DNA from: Lentilactobacillus kosonis | Lineage (GTDB): Bacteria; Bacillota; Bacilli; Lactobacillales; Lactobacillaceae | DNA: 64,000 nucleotides | NCBI RefSeq assembly: GCF_003864335.1 | Contig: NZ_BEXA01000006.1 | Coordinates: forward strand, 31,810 to 95,809 | Direction: 5' to 3' | Program-made: the position numbers and the translations under genes | Notes under the pieces: model-generated | Databases searched by the model: none | What the model was told of the DNA's origin: nothing | Seen by the model: the letters and a program-made list of their open reading frames with translations, nothing else | Shown: positions 28,612 to 37,854 of the stretch, in pieces | Layout of the letters: the number at the start of each line of letters is the position of its first letter | How positions within the stretch are numbered: position 1 is the first letter of the stretch

Positions 28612-29781
28612 ATGAAAAGGTTAAGAAATTTAGATTATTATATATTTTTACCTTACATAATTATGTGTGCGGTTGGAATTATCATGGTGTATTCAGCCAG
28701 TGCGAATATTGGTGATCAAAATGGCGGTTCACCATTAAGTTACTTAATTAAACAGAGCTTGTTTGTAATAGTTAGTCTAGTGATTGTTGCTGCAATGACT
28801 GCAGCTAATTTGAATAAATTAAAAAATAAAAATGTTTTGTCCATTATTGAAATTGTTTTTTGGGTTACATTTGTGGGACTACTATTCTTTGGAAGTAAGA
28901 TTAATGGAGCTGCTGGCTGGATTAATCTAGGATTTATAAATATTCAGCCAGCTGAATTCTTTAAATTTTTCTTGATTATCCGAGTTGCTAATAGTGTGGA
29001 TAAGCTTCAAGACCAAATGATTGGCTCAGCTAGTGATTGGTGGATTGCCATGCGGGGGACAATTATTCGAGTCATGATTAGCATTATGTTGATTCTTCTA
29101 CAGCCAGATTCTGGTGGGGCGGCAATTAATTTCATGATTTTCTTCATTTTGATGATTACGAGTGGAATTTCATTTAAAAGAGCAATGACCGTGTTAGGAG
29201 GATTCGTTGCGGCAGTCGCTGGTGTGGTGGCCTTTATCTTAATTCCATTGTCACATACAAGTTTCGCGGCTAATTCTTATCAATTCCAACGAATTATTGC
29301 CTTCACGGATCCCTTTGGCCATGCTCAAGGAACGGGACAACAGCTGGTTAATTCATATTACGCGATTAGTAACGGGGGACTATTTGGTGTAGGCCTTGGT
29401 AACAGTATCCAAAAGACAGGTTACTTACCAGAACCCAATACTGATTTTATAATGTCAGTGTTAACTGAAGAATTGGGAGTCATTACTGCTTTAGTAATTA
29501 TTGGATTATTAACGTTGATTGTTGCTAGGACCATCTTGATTGGAATCAGAAGTACAGACACCTTCCATAGCTTAATTTGTTATGGAGTGGCCACATATTT
29601 TACTATTCAAACATTATTTAATATTGGAGGAGTTGTTGGTTTATTACCGATTACCGGAGTTACTTTTCCATTTATTAGTTATGGTGGTTCTAGTATTTTA
29701 ACCCTTTCATTATGTATAGGGGTGGTCCTTAATATCAGTGGCCGCCAAAAAGAAGAACGACTACAAGCAGATCGTAAGTAG
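28612..29781 (+). CDS. ftsW: FtsW/RodA/SpoVE-family glycosyltransferase (FtsW)
   Basis: Polytopic peptidoglycan polymerase that works with class B penicillin-binding proteins at division. About ten membrane helices can be drawn. Conserved parts include MVYSASA in helix 1, the GAAGWINLG loop with the NIQPAEFFK motif, and VGLLPITGVTFPFISYGGSS near the end. ATG 28612 fits family N-termini (MKRLRNLDYYIF); GTG 28597 is an alternative. The position before ylbG and rsmD supports the division paralogue FtsW rather than RodA. Confidence 0.92.
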   Translation: MKRLRNLDYYIFLPYIIMCAVGIIMVYSASANIGDQNGGSPLSYLIKQSLFVIVSLVIVAAMTAANLNKLKNKNVLSIIEIVFWVTFVGLLFFGSKINGAAGWINLGFINIQPAEFFKFFLIIRVANSVDKLQDQMIGSASDWWIAMRGTIIRVMISIMLILLQPDSGGAAINFMIFFILMITSGISFKRAMTVLGGFVAAVAGVVAFILIPLSHTSFAANSYQFQRIIAFTDPFGHAQGTGQQLVNSYYAISNGGLFGVGLGNSIQKTGYLPEPNTDFIMSVLTEELGVITALVIIGLLTLIVARTILIGIRSTDTFHSLICYGVATYFTIQTLFNIGGVVGLLPITGVTFPFISYGGSSILTLSLCIGVVLNISGRQKEERLQADRK

Positions 29782-29792
29782 GAGGATTGGTT

Positions 29793-30075
29793 ATGGACTT
29801 TTCACTAAGTAACAGAGTTGAATTAATTGTGTACCTTCATTCACCACGCCAAGTGAGAAGTTTAAACACATTTGGTAAAGTTATTTATTTTTCAAAACGA
29901 TTGAGATATGCTTTGATTTACGTTGACGCTGAAGCAAAGGAAGAAGTCATTGCTAAAACTAAAGGCGAAACATTACGTTAAAGAAGTTATCGAATCAAGA
30001 CAACTTAAGTTAAGAATCAGTGCATTACAGTCACTTTCGGGTGAAGTTGAGGTAAAGGATGAGACAGAAGAATGA
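29793..30075 (+). CDS. ylbG: YlbG family protein (UPF0298, frameshifted)
   Basis: Small cytoplasmic protein of unknown function, conserved between ftsW and rsmD in Firmicutes. ATG 29793 follows AGGAGGA by 6 bases. The frame is closed at 29981; removing one G from GGCGAAACATTACG (near 29968) restores HYVKEVIESRQLKLRI and reads to 30075, giving 93 residues. Like the UPF0223 break this looks like an extra base. The restored stop overlaps the rsmD start (ATGA), a strong sign that the restored frame is the real one. Confidence 0.85.
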
Positions 30076-30629
30076 GAATTATTTCTGGAAAATATGGCGG
30101 AATTAGGTTAAATCAGGTTAAAGGTGACAAAACCCGACCCACGACGGATAAGTTAAAAGAAGCTATTTTTAGTATGACGGGTCCTTATTTTGACGGCGGG
30201 GTGTTTTTAGATATGTTCGCAGGATCTGGAGCTGTTGGATTAGAGGCGATTTCTAGAGGTATGGGTCAGGCAATCTTGATTGATCGTTCGCGGCAAGCCA
30301 TTGATACCATTAATGAAAACTTGGCTAAGCTGCATGATGATAATGTTCAAGTAATTAAAGGAAATTCGTTTACTATTTTGTCTGAGTTGGCTGCTAATGA
30401 AACTAAATTTGATATGGTATTTATTGATCCACCATATAAACAACAAAAGATCTTACTAGTTTTAGATAAATTAATAAATTTAAACTTACTTAATGATGAT
30501 GCAATGGTAATCGCAGAAACCGATAATACTGTTGATTTGCCTGAAGAATATAATTCTTTTACAGCAATCAAGCGGAAAAATTATGGATTAACTAATTTAG
30601 TAATCTATAAGTATAAGGAGGAAGTTTAA
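30072..30629 (+). CDS. rsmD: 16S rRNA (guanine966-N2)-methyltransferase
   Basis: 185 residues. N-terminal MRIISGKYGG, TRPTTDKLKEAIFSM, SAM-binding FLDMFAGSGAVGLEAISRG and catalytic FIDPPY are all family signatures. It methylates G966 of 16S rRNA during 30S assembly. It overlaps the ylbG frame by 4 bases and is followed by coaD after one base, the standard ylbG-rsmD-coaD-sepM order of Firmicutes. Confidence 0.96.
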   Translation: MRIISGKYGGIRLNQVKGDKTRPTTDKLKEAIFSMTGPYFDGGVFLDMFAGSGAVGLEAISRGMGQAILIDRSRQAIDTINENLAKLHDDNVQVIKGNSFTILSELAANETKFDMVFIDPPYKQQKILLVLDKLINLNLLNDDAMVIAETDNTVDLPEEYNSFTAIKRKNYGLTNLVIYKYKEEV

Positions 30630-30630
30630 C

Positions 30631-31107
30631 ATGAAAACTGCTGTGTATGCTGGTAGTTTTGATCCAATTACGTTAGGTCATGTAGATGTGATCAAACGAG
30701 CGGCTAAGGTATTTGATGGGGTATTAGTTGTGGTCAGTGTTAACACTAGTAAGCACGCAATGTTTTCGATTGATGAGCGGGAGAAAATGATTAAAGAAGC
30801 TTTGGTTGGAATTTCAAATGTTAAAGTGATGCAATCGAATGAATTAACTGTAAGATTTGCATTGGATCATGGAGCTAAATTCCTCGTTCGCGGAGTTCGC
30901 GGGAGTAATGACATCGACAGTGAAATGGCAATTGCTGATTTAAATGAGCAATTGAATGATAAAATTCAAACAATCTTTTTACCAACTAATCCTAAGTATC
31001 GAGCATTATCTTCATCAATGATTAAGGAGATTGCCAAGTTCCATGGTGATATCACTGGGATGGTCCCCAAAAATGTGGCAGTGGCTTTAAGTTCTAAATT
31101 CAATTAG
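30631..31107 (+). CDS. coaD: Phosphopantetheine adenylyltransferase
   Basis: Penultimate step of coenzyme A synthesis: 4'-phosphopantetheine plus ATP to dephospho-CoA. 158 residues with the nucleotidyltransferase motif YAGSFDPITLGHVDVI and the C-terminal YRALSSSMIKEIA. LVRGVRGSNDIDSEM is also typical. AAGGAGGAAG precedes the start. The product supplies CoA for the pyruvate dehydrogenase complex among others. Confidence 0.97.
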   Translation: MKTAVYAGSFDPITLGHVDVIKRAAKVFDGVLVVVSVNTSKHAMFSIDEREKMIKEALVGISNVKVMQSNELTVRFALDHGAKFLVRGVRGSNDIDSEMAIADLNEQLNDKIQTIFLPTNPKYRALSSSMIKEIAKFHGDITGMVPKNVAVALSSKFN

Positions 31108-31123
31108 GGAGGCTTCTTCATTC

Positions 31124-32160
31124 ATGAAAAACCAGTTTCAAAACGGTTTTTAATTAGTATAGTGGTAATGGTATTAGTGGTACTAGGATTTCTTCTTCCG
31201 TTACCACAATACATAGAAGGGCCTGGAGCAGCGTTTGATCTTAGTAAAGTAGTGACCATTAAGAATCACCCAGATAAGCATAGGGGTGAGTTCTTATTGA
31301 CATCAGTTGGTATTGCTAAGGCAAGACCATTTACGTATTTATATGCGAAGTTGAATCCACATTACTCAATTGAGCCTGATGACGCGGTAACTGCTGGTCA
31401 AAATGCAGCTGAATATGATAAAGTTCAAAATTTCTATATGAAAAGTTCAATCAGTGAGGCAATTTATACTGCTTATAAAGCTGCTGACAAACAAGTTGAA
31501 CGAAAATATCGTGGAATCTATATATTAAATATTTCGAAAAAATCTAATTTTCAAGGGGTGCTAAAGGTTGGCGATGTGATTTCACGAGTTAATAATCGCT
31601 CGTTTAAGACATCGGCGGGATTTGTTAACTATGTAAGACATCAAAAGATTGGCGATCGAGCTAAAGTTACGTTTATTAGGAATGGCAAGCAGTATCAAGT
31701 TATAAGGAGGTTAGCTGAAATTTCTAAGAATCGTCCTGGAATTGGGATTACATTGACTGATGACGTGATCGTAAAGAGCCAAATACCTATCAAAGTTGAC
31801 CCGGGAGAAGTTGGCGGTCCATCTGGAGGATTGATGTTTTCACTTCAAATTTATTCACAACTAACTAATCAAAATTTACGGCACAATCAAAAAATTGCTG
31901 GAACAGGAACGATTAGTGGTAATGGCTATGTTGGTGAGATTGGTGGAATTGATAAGAAGGTTATCACAGCTAAACGAGCCGGTGCTAAAATTTTCTTAGC
32001 GCCATATATTAAACCTAATAAAGAAATTTTGAAGTTGGAACCGGGCCATAAGACAAATTATGAGGTTGCTAAACAAACTGCTAAAAAGTATGCTCCGGAT
32101 ATGAAAGTTATTCCGATTACGACATTTTCACAAGCAGTTTCATATTTAAAAAATAATTAG
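31124..32160 (+). CDS. SepM/YlbL-type PDZ and Lon-like serine protease (frameshifted at N-terminus)
   Basis: Membrane-anchored protease of 345 residues after repair. GGGAGG precedes ATG 31124, but the A-run after it (31127-31131) is one base short. Restoring it gives MKKPVSKRFLISIVVMVLVV, an N-terminal membrane anchor; without it translation ends after nine codons. A PDZ domain follows (about 120-200: GVLKVGDVISRVNN). The Lon-type Ser-Lys dyad is in GGPSGGLMFSLQIY and IDKKVITAKRAGAK. In streptococci SepM matures competence pheromone; here the substrate is unknown. The competence genes downstream are suggestive. Confidence 0.9.
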
Positions 32161-32186
32161 AGTTGGAGAAATCCAACTCTTTTTTC
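32159..32186 (+). terminator. Terminator before comEA
   Basis: AGAGTTGGA (32159-32167) pairs with TCCAACTCT (32172-32180), then seven T. It overlaps the stop codon of the protease gene. Confidence 0.9.
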
Positions 32187-32215
32187 GTATTTAATAATAG
32201 AAAGGGGTGAGACTG

Positions 32216-32961
32216 ATGGATAGGTTCAAGGAATTTATTGAAGATCATTTATACCAAATTATTGGGGGCATGGTTGTAGTATGTGCAGGATTATTGTTGG
32301 GGTTAATCTTAATAATGCGGCCCGCTACTCCTTCAATAGCTCAGAATTATCAAGCTACTAGTGTGGGTGAGCAAGCAAGCATTAATCAGGAAGATTCTAG
32401 AACAAGTGACAACTCATCATCTACCGAAGTAAGGCAAAATCCTGAAAATACTAAACTAAATACTCAAGGTGGACATAAGCAAATTTATGTTGATGTTAAG
32501 GGGGCAGTTAGAAATCCGGGAGTTTATCAGGTGAAGTCGAATATGCGAATTTGTGATGCGGTTGACTTAGCCGGGGGTTTTAATCGTTCAGCTGATAAAA
32601 ACAAGTAAATCTTGCTAAGCGGCTAACTGATCAACAAGTGGTGTACATTCCTATCAGAGGAGAGATTAAAGGTAACCAATTTAAGGATGGTGATGCGAAA
32701 CCAATTGCTTCAGAACAATCAGAAAGTAACGAAGATATAATTAATTCTGAAAATACTAATTCAGATAATAACCAAATTAATCTTAATTCTGCAGACAAGA
32801 CTAAACTTCAGGAACTTACTGGAATTGGCGAAAAAAAAGCTGATCAAATTATCGCATATCGGCAAGCCCATGGTAATTTTAAGAAAATCGATGAATTAAA
32901 GGATGTTCCAGGATTTGGTGATAAAACATTTATGAACTTAAAGTCGTCAATTTGTGTATAA
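32216..32961 (+). CDS. comEA: ComEA DNA receptor protein (frameshifted)
   Basis: Binds double-stranded DNA at the outer face of the membrane during transformation. There is one N-terminal membrane helix (about 15-37), a Ser/Asn-rich linker, a SLBB-like domain (KQIYVDVKGAVRNPGVYQV) and a C-terminal helix-hairpin-helix pair (LNSADKTKLQELTGIGEKKA and DVPGFGDKTF). One G is missing near 32606 (NKVNLAKRL expected after DKN). Repaired length is 248 residues. ATG 32216 follows AAAGGGGTGA. Confidence 0.9.
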
Positions 32962-33006
32962 CGTGAGATAATTTTAAACGATATAAATTTCTTGGAGGTT
33001 AATATA

Positions 33007-33483
33007 ATGGATAACCGAATTAAATGGGATCAATATTTTATGACTCAAGCAGTTTTGTTGGCTTCTAGAAGTACTTGTGAGCGGTTATCAGTCGGAGCGG
33101 TTTTAGTCAGAGACAAGCGAATTATCGCGGGTGGGTATAATGGTTCCGTTGCCGGCGACGATCACTGTATTGATGAGGGATGTTATGTAGTTGATGGTCA
33201 TTGTGTGCGGACAATTCATGCCGAGATGAATGCTATTTTACAGTGTGCCAAGTTTGGTGAACAAACTGATGGTGCTGAAGTCTATGTAACTGATTTTCCA
33301 TGTTTACAATGTACGAAGATGCTTCTACAGGCAGGAATTACCAAAATTAATTATTTACGAAATTATCATAATGATGAATATGCACAAAAATTAATTCGGT
33401 TAAAACAGATTGAACTAAACAAGATTAAATTAACCCATGATGATTTAACTAAAGTACCTTTTGATGCCTATTTGTCTGATTAA
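33007..33483 (+). CDS. comEB: ComEB dCMP/deoxycytidylate deaminase-like protein
   Basis: 158 residues. Zinc-dependent deaminase motifs are HAE (TIHAEMNAIL) and PCLQC. N-terminal KWDQYFM is typical of the ComEB/dCMP deaminase group, which converts dCMP to dUMP for thymidylate supply. The gene sits in the com operon, but in B. subtilis it is not required for DNA uptake. ATG 33007 follows TTGGAGG. Confidence 0.94.
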   Translation: MDNRIKWDQYFMTQAVLLASRSTCERLSVGAVLVRDKRIIAGGYNGSVAGDDHCIDEGCYVVDGHCVRTIHAEMNAILQCAKFGEQTDGAEVYVTDFPCLQCTKMLLQAGITKINYLRNYHNDEYAQKLIRLKQIELNKIKLTHDDLTKVPFDAYLSD

Positions 33484-33521
33484 AAATTAAAGATTTATGG
33501 CTTTTCGTTGCTTTACTACTA

Positions 33522-35732
33522 ATGATTATAGCTTTAGCAAGTGTTCACCCAGTAATTGGACTAGTTAGCCTCTGTGTTTGGGGAATTCGTGTGTGGTACT
33601 GTAAATGCCGGAGATTAATGATGGTGGCTGGGGTAATGGGACTGTTATTCACGTTTGATGTGTTTAATACTAAAGTATTCCCACCCAAAGAAGACTATAA
33701 TCAAGAATACTGAACAAATTCGACTTTATCCAGATCAAATCAAAGTTAACGGAGATAAGATTAGTTTTGTAACTACTAATACTATAAATCGGCAAAAGTC
33801 AGTGTACTTTGGTCAGCTAAGAAGTCACGATCAAAAATGGATGTTACAGAATTATTCGCGGGCTATAAATTTAAGCTTAAGTGCGAAACTTTCTCGATTT
33901 AAGAATCCCACTAATGTTAATGAGTTTGATATTAAAAAGTATTATCACTATCAAGGAATCAATCAGCTAGTCCAAATATCTGAGTTGCATATGCAACCTA
34001 ATGATAGGTCAATTAGTGTGTCTGATTTACCTCACATATTGAGGACTGGATTACTATTACGTACTGCCGGCTTGCCAGTAGAACTTAGGCGATATTGTCT
34101 GGCATTGATAATCGGCTTTCGAGATAGTGATTTTTATCAAGCAATGATCGGAAGTTCTAAATTAGGGTTAATGCATGTATTTTCAGTATCGGGAATGCAT
34201 GTTTATTATTTTTTAATATTACTTGATAAAATTTTGCTGCTGATCAAATTACCTAATAAGCTTAGAATAGCTATTGAGGTGGGCTCTCTGATTGTTTACT
34301 TTCAATTTGCTGGTGGTAGCCCAGGATTATTTAGAGCGGTTGTCATGGCAGTTATCGGGCTATTAAGCCAAGCCTTTAAATTTAAAGTTTCAAATATTGA
34401 TTGCTGGAGTTTAACGTTAATTATGCAGCTATTTGTGTTACCCCAGGCAGTTTACTTGCTGAGCGTGCAACTTAGTTATTCACTGGCATTAGGAATAATT
34501 GTGACTGCCAATTGGCGGATGATCTCAAAGACAGTCATGTTAAATGCTATTTCCTTTCCGATTATCATCTATAATTTTTACGAATGGCATTTACTGTCAA
34601 TTGCCGCAACTGTAATATTTTTACCAATATTGACCAGTGTTATCTTTCCAATGGTGGTTTTGATATGTATTGTTGGTAATGGCATATTTATTACCACAAC
34701 CTGTGAGTGGTTTATTAAATTATTTAACGAATTAATTAATCAAGTTGGTGAATTACCTGGGATGGTCGTGTTTGGGAAACCGCCACTTTGGCTGATAATA
34801 TTGGAACTAGTATTAACATATTATTTGGCAGTTAATGGTATTGCCAACTCAAAGCGAGCGATTATGATCATAGTAAGTTTATATTTGGGTGCATTTAGCT
34901 GGCTACATTTCCCATTAACAGGTGAAGTGACGATGATTGATGTCGGCCAAGGCGATAGCTTCTTAATTCGCCAGCCATTTAATCGTCATGTGACACTGAT
35001 TGATACTGGTGGCAAAGTTCATTTTAAGGAGCAAGTGTGGCAGCGAGAAACACAAAATTATCAAGCTGATCGTCTAGGAATTAACTTTTTAAAAGTATTG
35101 GAATTAGTAGGATTGATGAAATATGTATTAGTCATCAAGATGCAGATCATTGTGGCGACTTGCCGGCATATCTTAATAAAATGCAAGTTAATAGTGTTAT
35201 CGTCCCTTGGGGTATGGATAAAAATCAGAGCTTTATTAAACGGTTAAGACAGGCAGGCTATCCGTTAGATCATGTCATAACAGTCTCTAATAAGCACAAT
35301 AATTTTATTTCTGGTTTGCAAGTTCTACACCCCTTTATTCCTGGAAAGGGAGAAAATCATGATTCTATGGTGTTATTTGGTACCTATGGCGGCAAACGTT
35401 GGTTATTTACTGGCGATTTAGATCGACAAGGAGAATTAGACGTGATCCATAAGTACCCTGGATTGCAAATTGATGTTTTGAAGGTGGGGCACCATGGGAG
35501 TAAAACTTCTTCTGATCCTGTATTCATTCATACTATCCAGCCACAAGTTGCACTTATTTCTGCCGGCCGTAATAACCGTTATCATCATCCTAACGACGAG
35601 ACTATTGCTACTCTAACTAATAAACGAAGATTGATCATTAATTCTCAAATTTCTGGAATGGTAAGATATAAATATTGGCACAATTTAGGTAGATTTGAAG
35701 CAACGGTCAACTTAACTAAAGATGATAGTTAG
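33522..35732 (+). CDS. comEC: ComEC DNA channel protein (frameshifted)
   Basis: Membrane channel for single-stranded DNA uptake. N-terminal membrane helices and an OB-like region lead into the competence domain (FSVSGMHVYYFLILL; GGSPGLFRAVVMA), then a C-terminal metallo-beta-lactamase domain (DVGQGDSFLI; SHQDADHCGD; VGHHGSKTSSDP). The frame shifts near 33682-33690, probably by one extra base in a C- or A-run, and near 35091, where one A is missing. The start is uncertain: upstream of ATG 33522 the frame is open only to 33480 without a good start codon. Repaired length is about 736 residues. Confidence 0.88.
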
Positions 35733-35881
35733 AATTAGTATATAGCGATTAATATTGTCTGCTTTTGTGTTTTACAGTTTGATGATAAACTAATTAAGAT
35801 TTCAATTGATTATTAAATATTGATCCATTAGCACTTGGAATAAAGTAGCAATACCAGTTGTTAATTTGAAGGGACACGGTA

Positions 35882-36907
35882 ATGAATTATTCTGAATTTA
35901 TGCGACAAATTAAAAACAATCCACCAGCAGGGGTATATTTGATTGATGGCTTTCAAGATTATCTTTCAGATAAAATTAAGCAATCTTTTACTCAACTAAT
36001 CCCTGAAGAGGAACGATCAATGAATCTATCTGTGTTCGATATGGAAGAGACATCATTGAGTAACGCCATCGAAGATGCAGTTTCTATGCCATTTTTTGGT
36101 GAGAAAAGATTAGTAATGATTAATCATCCGTTCTTTTTAACTGGAACAAAAAAGAAAAGTAAAATTGACCACGATGTTGACGAGTTGATTGAATATATTA
36201 ATCATCCCCAAGAATCCACGATTATGGTAATTTTTGCTGCTTATGATAAGTTAGATTCCAGAAAGAAAATTACCAAGCAGTTAAAAAAATTGGCAACTGT
36301 GGTAAGCATTGGTCAACCATCTGAAAATGAAACTAAAGCAATTATTAAAAATGAAGTTGCAAAAGCTGGTTGTGCAATTGATGATGCTGCAATCGATAAG
36401 TTAATGGAATTAACGTCTGGTAATCTAACTAAGATGATGAATGAAATACCTAAGCTGACGATATATAACAATGACACTAAACGAATCGACTCAAAATCGG
36501 TGGCAACGTTAGTACCAAAGTCAATGGAACAGAATGTGTTTGATTTAGTCAATACGGTTCTTGATAAACAACCAACCAAATCATTAGAGATTTATCACCA
36601 GCTAGTTCTAGAAAGTGATAATCCAATTCAAATTAATGCCGTATTGATTCAACAATTTAGATTGCTTATCCAAGTGATGGTATTGAAGCAGCACGGGTCC
36701 TCACAGGGAAATATTTCTTCGTCATTAAAAGTTCATCCGTACCGAGTTAAATTAGCATTACAATCAATTCGTAGATTTGCTTATGAAGAATTGACATCAG
36801 CTTATTTAGGGTTAGTTAATATTGAACGAGAAATGAAGTCGTCATCGCGTTCGACAGAATTATTGTTTGAATTATTCGTAGTGAACTTCATGAAAAAAAC
36901 GGCATAA
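35882..36907 (+). CDS. holA: DNA polymerase III delta subunit
   Basis: 341 residues. The delta subunit opens the sliding clamp within the clamp-loader complex. The sequence has the AAA+-like layout without Walker motifs: YLIDGFQDYLSDKIK at the start, the clamp-contact region (MPFFGEKRLVMINHPFFL) and the LTSGNLTKMMNEIPKLTIY stretch in domain II. Its position after comEC and before rpsT is conserved in Firmicutes. It has a weak site (AAGGGAC) and probably its own promoter in the 149-base gap, where I see no clear consensus. Confidence 0.95.
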   Translation: MNYSEFMRQIKNNPPAGVYLIDGFQDYLSDKIKQSFTQLIPEEERSMNLSVFDMEETSLSNAIEDAVSMPFFGEKRLVMINHPFFLTGTKKKSKIDHDVDELIEYINHPQESTIMVIFAAYDKLDSRKKITKQLKKLATVVSIGQPSENETKAIIKNEVAKAGCAIDDAAIDKLMELTSGNLTKMMNEIPKLTIYNNDTKRIDSKSVATLVPKSMEQNVFDLVNTVLDKQPTKSLEIYHQLVLESDNPIQINAVLIQQFRLLIQVMVLKQHGSSQGNISSSLKVHPYRVKLALQSIRRFAYEELTSAYLGLVNIEREMKSSSRSTELLFELFVVNFMKKTA

Positions 36908-36951
36908 AAAAGCCCATTATGTGAGATTATTCTCACATAATGGGGCTTTTT
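36906..36951. terminator. Bidirectional terminator between holA and rpsT
   Basis: A stem of about 20 bp (36906-36926 with 36931-36951), interrupted only by CCC facing GGGG, with A- and T-runs outside. The single unpaired base may be another homopolymer miscount. Confidence 0.92.
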
Positions 36952-36953
36952 AA

Positions 36954-37205
36954 TTATTTAGCTAACTTAGTTAAACGTGACTTGTCACGAGCAGCTTTGT
37001 TGGCTTTGATTAATCCCTTTGACTTTGCGTGATCAACGGCGCTGATGGCGTTGATGTAAAGATCTTTGGCATCATCTGAACCAGCAGCTTGAGCTTTTTC
37101 AAACTTCTTAACTGCTGTTCTCATTTTACTGAGTTGTGAAGCGTTTCTTTCTTGTGCTTTTTCGTTAGTCTTCACACGTTCGATGGCTGATTTAATAATT
37201 GGCAT
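36954..37205 (-). CDS. rpsT: Ribosomal protein S20
   Basis: 83 residues from ATG 37205, which follows GGAGGTGAAACC; the longer upstream frame is not translated. Basic helical protein of the 30S body ([35 protein letters not shown]) that binds 16S rRNA. Transcribed alone from a consensus promoter, divergent from rpsO and convergent with holA. Confidence 0.97.
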   Translation of the reverse strand: MPIIKSAIERVKTNEKAQERNASQLSKMRTAVKKFEKAQAAGSDDAKDLYINAISAVDHAKSKGLIKANKAARDKSRLTKLAK

Positions 37206-37257
37206 TGGTTTCACCTCCGAGTCGATAACTATTATAAGTAAATTTTCAACAAGCATC

Positions 37258-37286
37258 ATTATACAGAATCGAGAATATGTTTGCAA
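37258..37286 (-). promoter_or_regulatory. Promoter of rpsT
   Basis: On the minus strand TTGCAA (37286-37281), a 17-bp spacer and a perfect TATAAT (37263-37258), 53 bp before the start codon. Confidence 0.8.
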
Positions 37287-37317
37287 GGGTGGTTAATAGT
37301 GAAAAGTCAGAAAACAC

Positions 37318-37346
37318 TTGTTTAATCTGGATAAATCCCTTATAAT
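37318..37346 (+). promoter_or_regulatory. Promoter of rpsO
   Basis: TTGTTT (37318-37323), 17-bp spacer and perfect TATAAT (37341-37346). Confidence 0.75.
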
Positions 37347-37351
37347 ATCAT

Positions 37352-37412
37352 TTGTGTCTTGAACACAACCCTCAACTTAGTACTGCGGGGCCACTTACCG
37401 GGTACTCAGTTG
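37352..37412 (+). ncRNA. Structured rpsO leader (possible S15 autoregulatory element)
   Basis: The 5' leader can form a hairpin TTGTGT/ACACAA (37352-37357 with 37363-37368) and a larger stem: CAACT plus AGTAC (37373-37383) pairs with GTACT plus AGTTG (37402-37412) with one mismatch. GC-rich bases (GCGGGGCC) lie in the loop. Ribosomal protein S15 is known to bind and repress its own mRNA leader in several Firmicutes. That this leader does so is inference. Confidence 0.6.
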
Positions 37413-37444
37413 TTGGACTAAAATACTAAGGTGGTAAATATATC

Positions 37445-37714
37445 ATGGCTTTAACTCAAACTGAAAAGAATGAAATTATCAAAAAGTATGCTCGTCACGA
37501 AGGTGACACTGGTTCAGCTGAAGTACAAATCGCTGTTCTAACTGCTGATATTGATGAAATTAATGCTCATATGAGAGATCATCGTAAGGATTTCCATTCA
37601 CAACGTGGTCTTATGAAGAAGATTGGACACCGTCGTAATCTTCTTGCTTACTTACGTAACAATGACGTTGCTCGTTATCGTGATCTTATCAAGAGCTTGG
37701 GCCTTCGTCGTTAA
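37445..37714 (+). CDS. rpsO: Ribosomal protein S15
   Basis: 89 residues, complete. Family sequence [17 protein letters not shown], then [19 protein letters not shown], with the 16S rRNA contact residues. AAGGTGG lies upstream. A primary binder that organises the central 30S domain. A terminator follows, so rnjB has its own promoter. Confidence 0.98.
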   Translation: MALTQTEKNEIIKKYARHEGDTGSAEVQIAVLTADIDEINAHMRDHRKDFHSQRGLMKKIGHRRNLLAYLRNNDVARYRDLIKSLGLRR

Positions 37715-37736
37715 TATTAAAATTAAAATTAATTTT

Positions 37737-37766
37737 GGAGTCGAAATATTCGACTCCTTTTTTTTA
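37737..37766 (+). terminator. Terminator after rpsO
   Basis: GGAGTCGAA (37737-37745) pairs with TTCGACTCC (37749-37757), then eight or more T. Confidence 0.93.
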
Positions 37767-37790
37767 TACAAATTTCGCAATTAGCGTAAA

Positions 37791-37801
37791 TATGGTAAAC
37801 T
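37791..37801 (+). promoter_or_regulatory. Probable extended -10 promoter of rnjB
   Basis: TATGGTAAACT includes the extended -10 TGG plus TAAACT, 53 bp before the start. It is identical to the 11 bases upstream of rpoY-rnjA. Confidence 0.45.
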
Positions 37802-37854
37802 AAAGGAAGCTGAATTATGGACGTAAAAAAAAGAAAAAAATTTTGAGGTGAAAC

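Noticed and set aside
36954..37286. 110-residue form of S20
   Set aside because: The extra 27 codons cover the promoter; ATG 37205 has GGAGGTG and matches S20 length.
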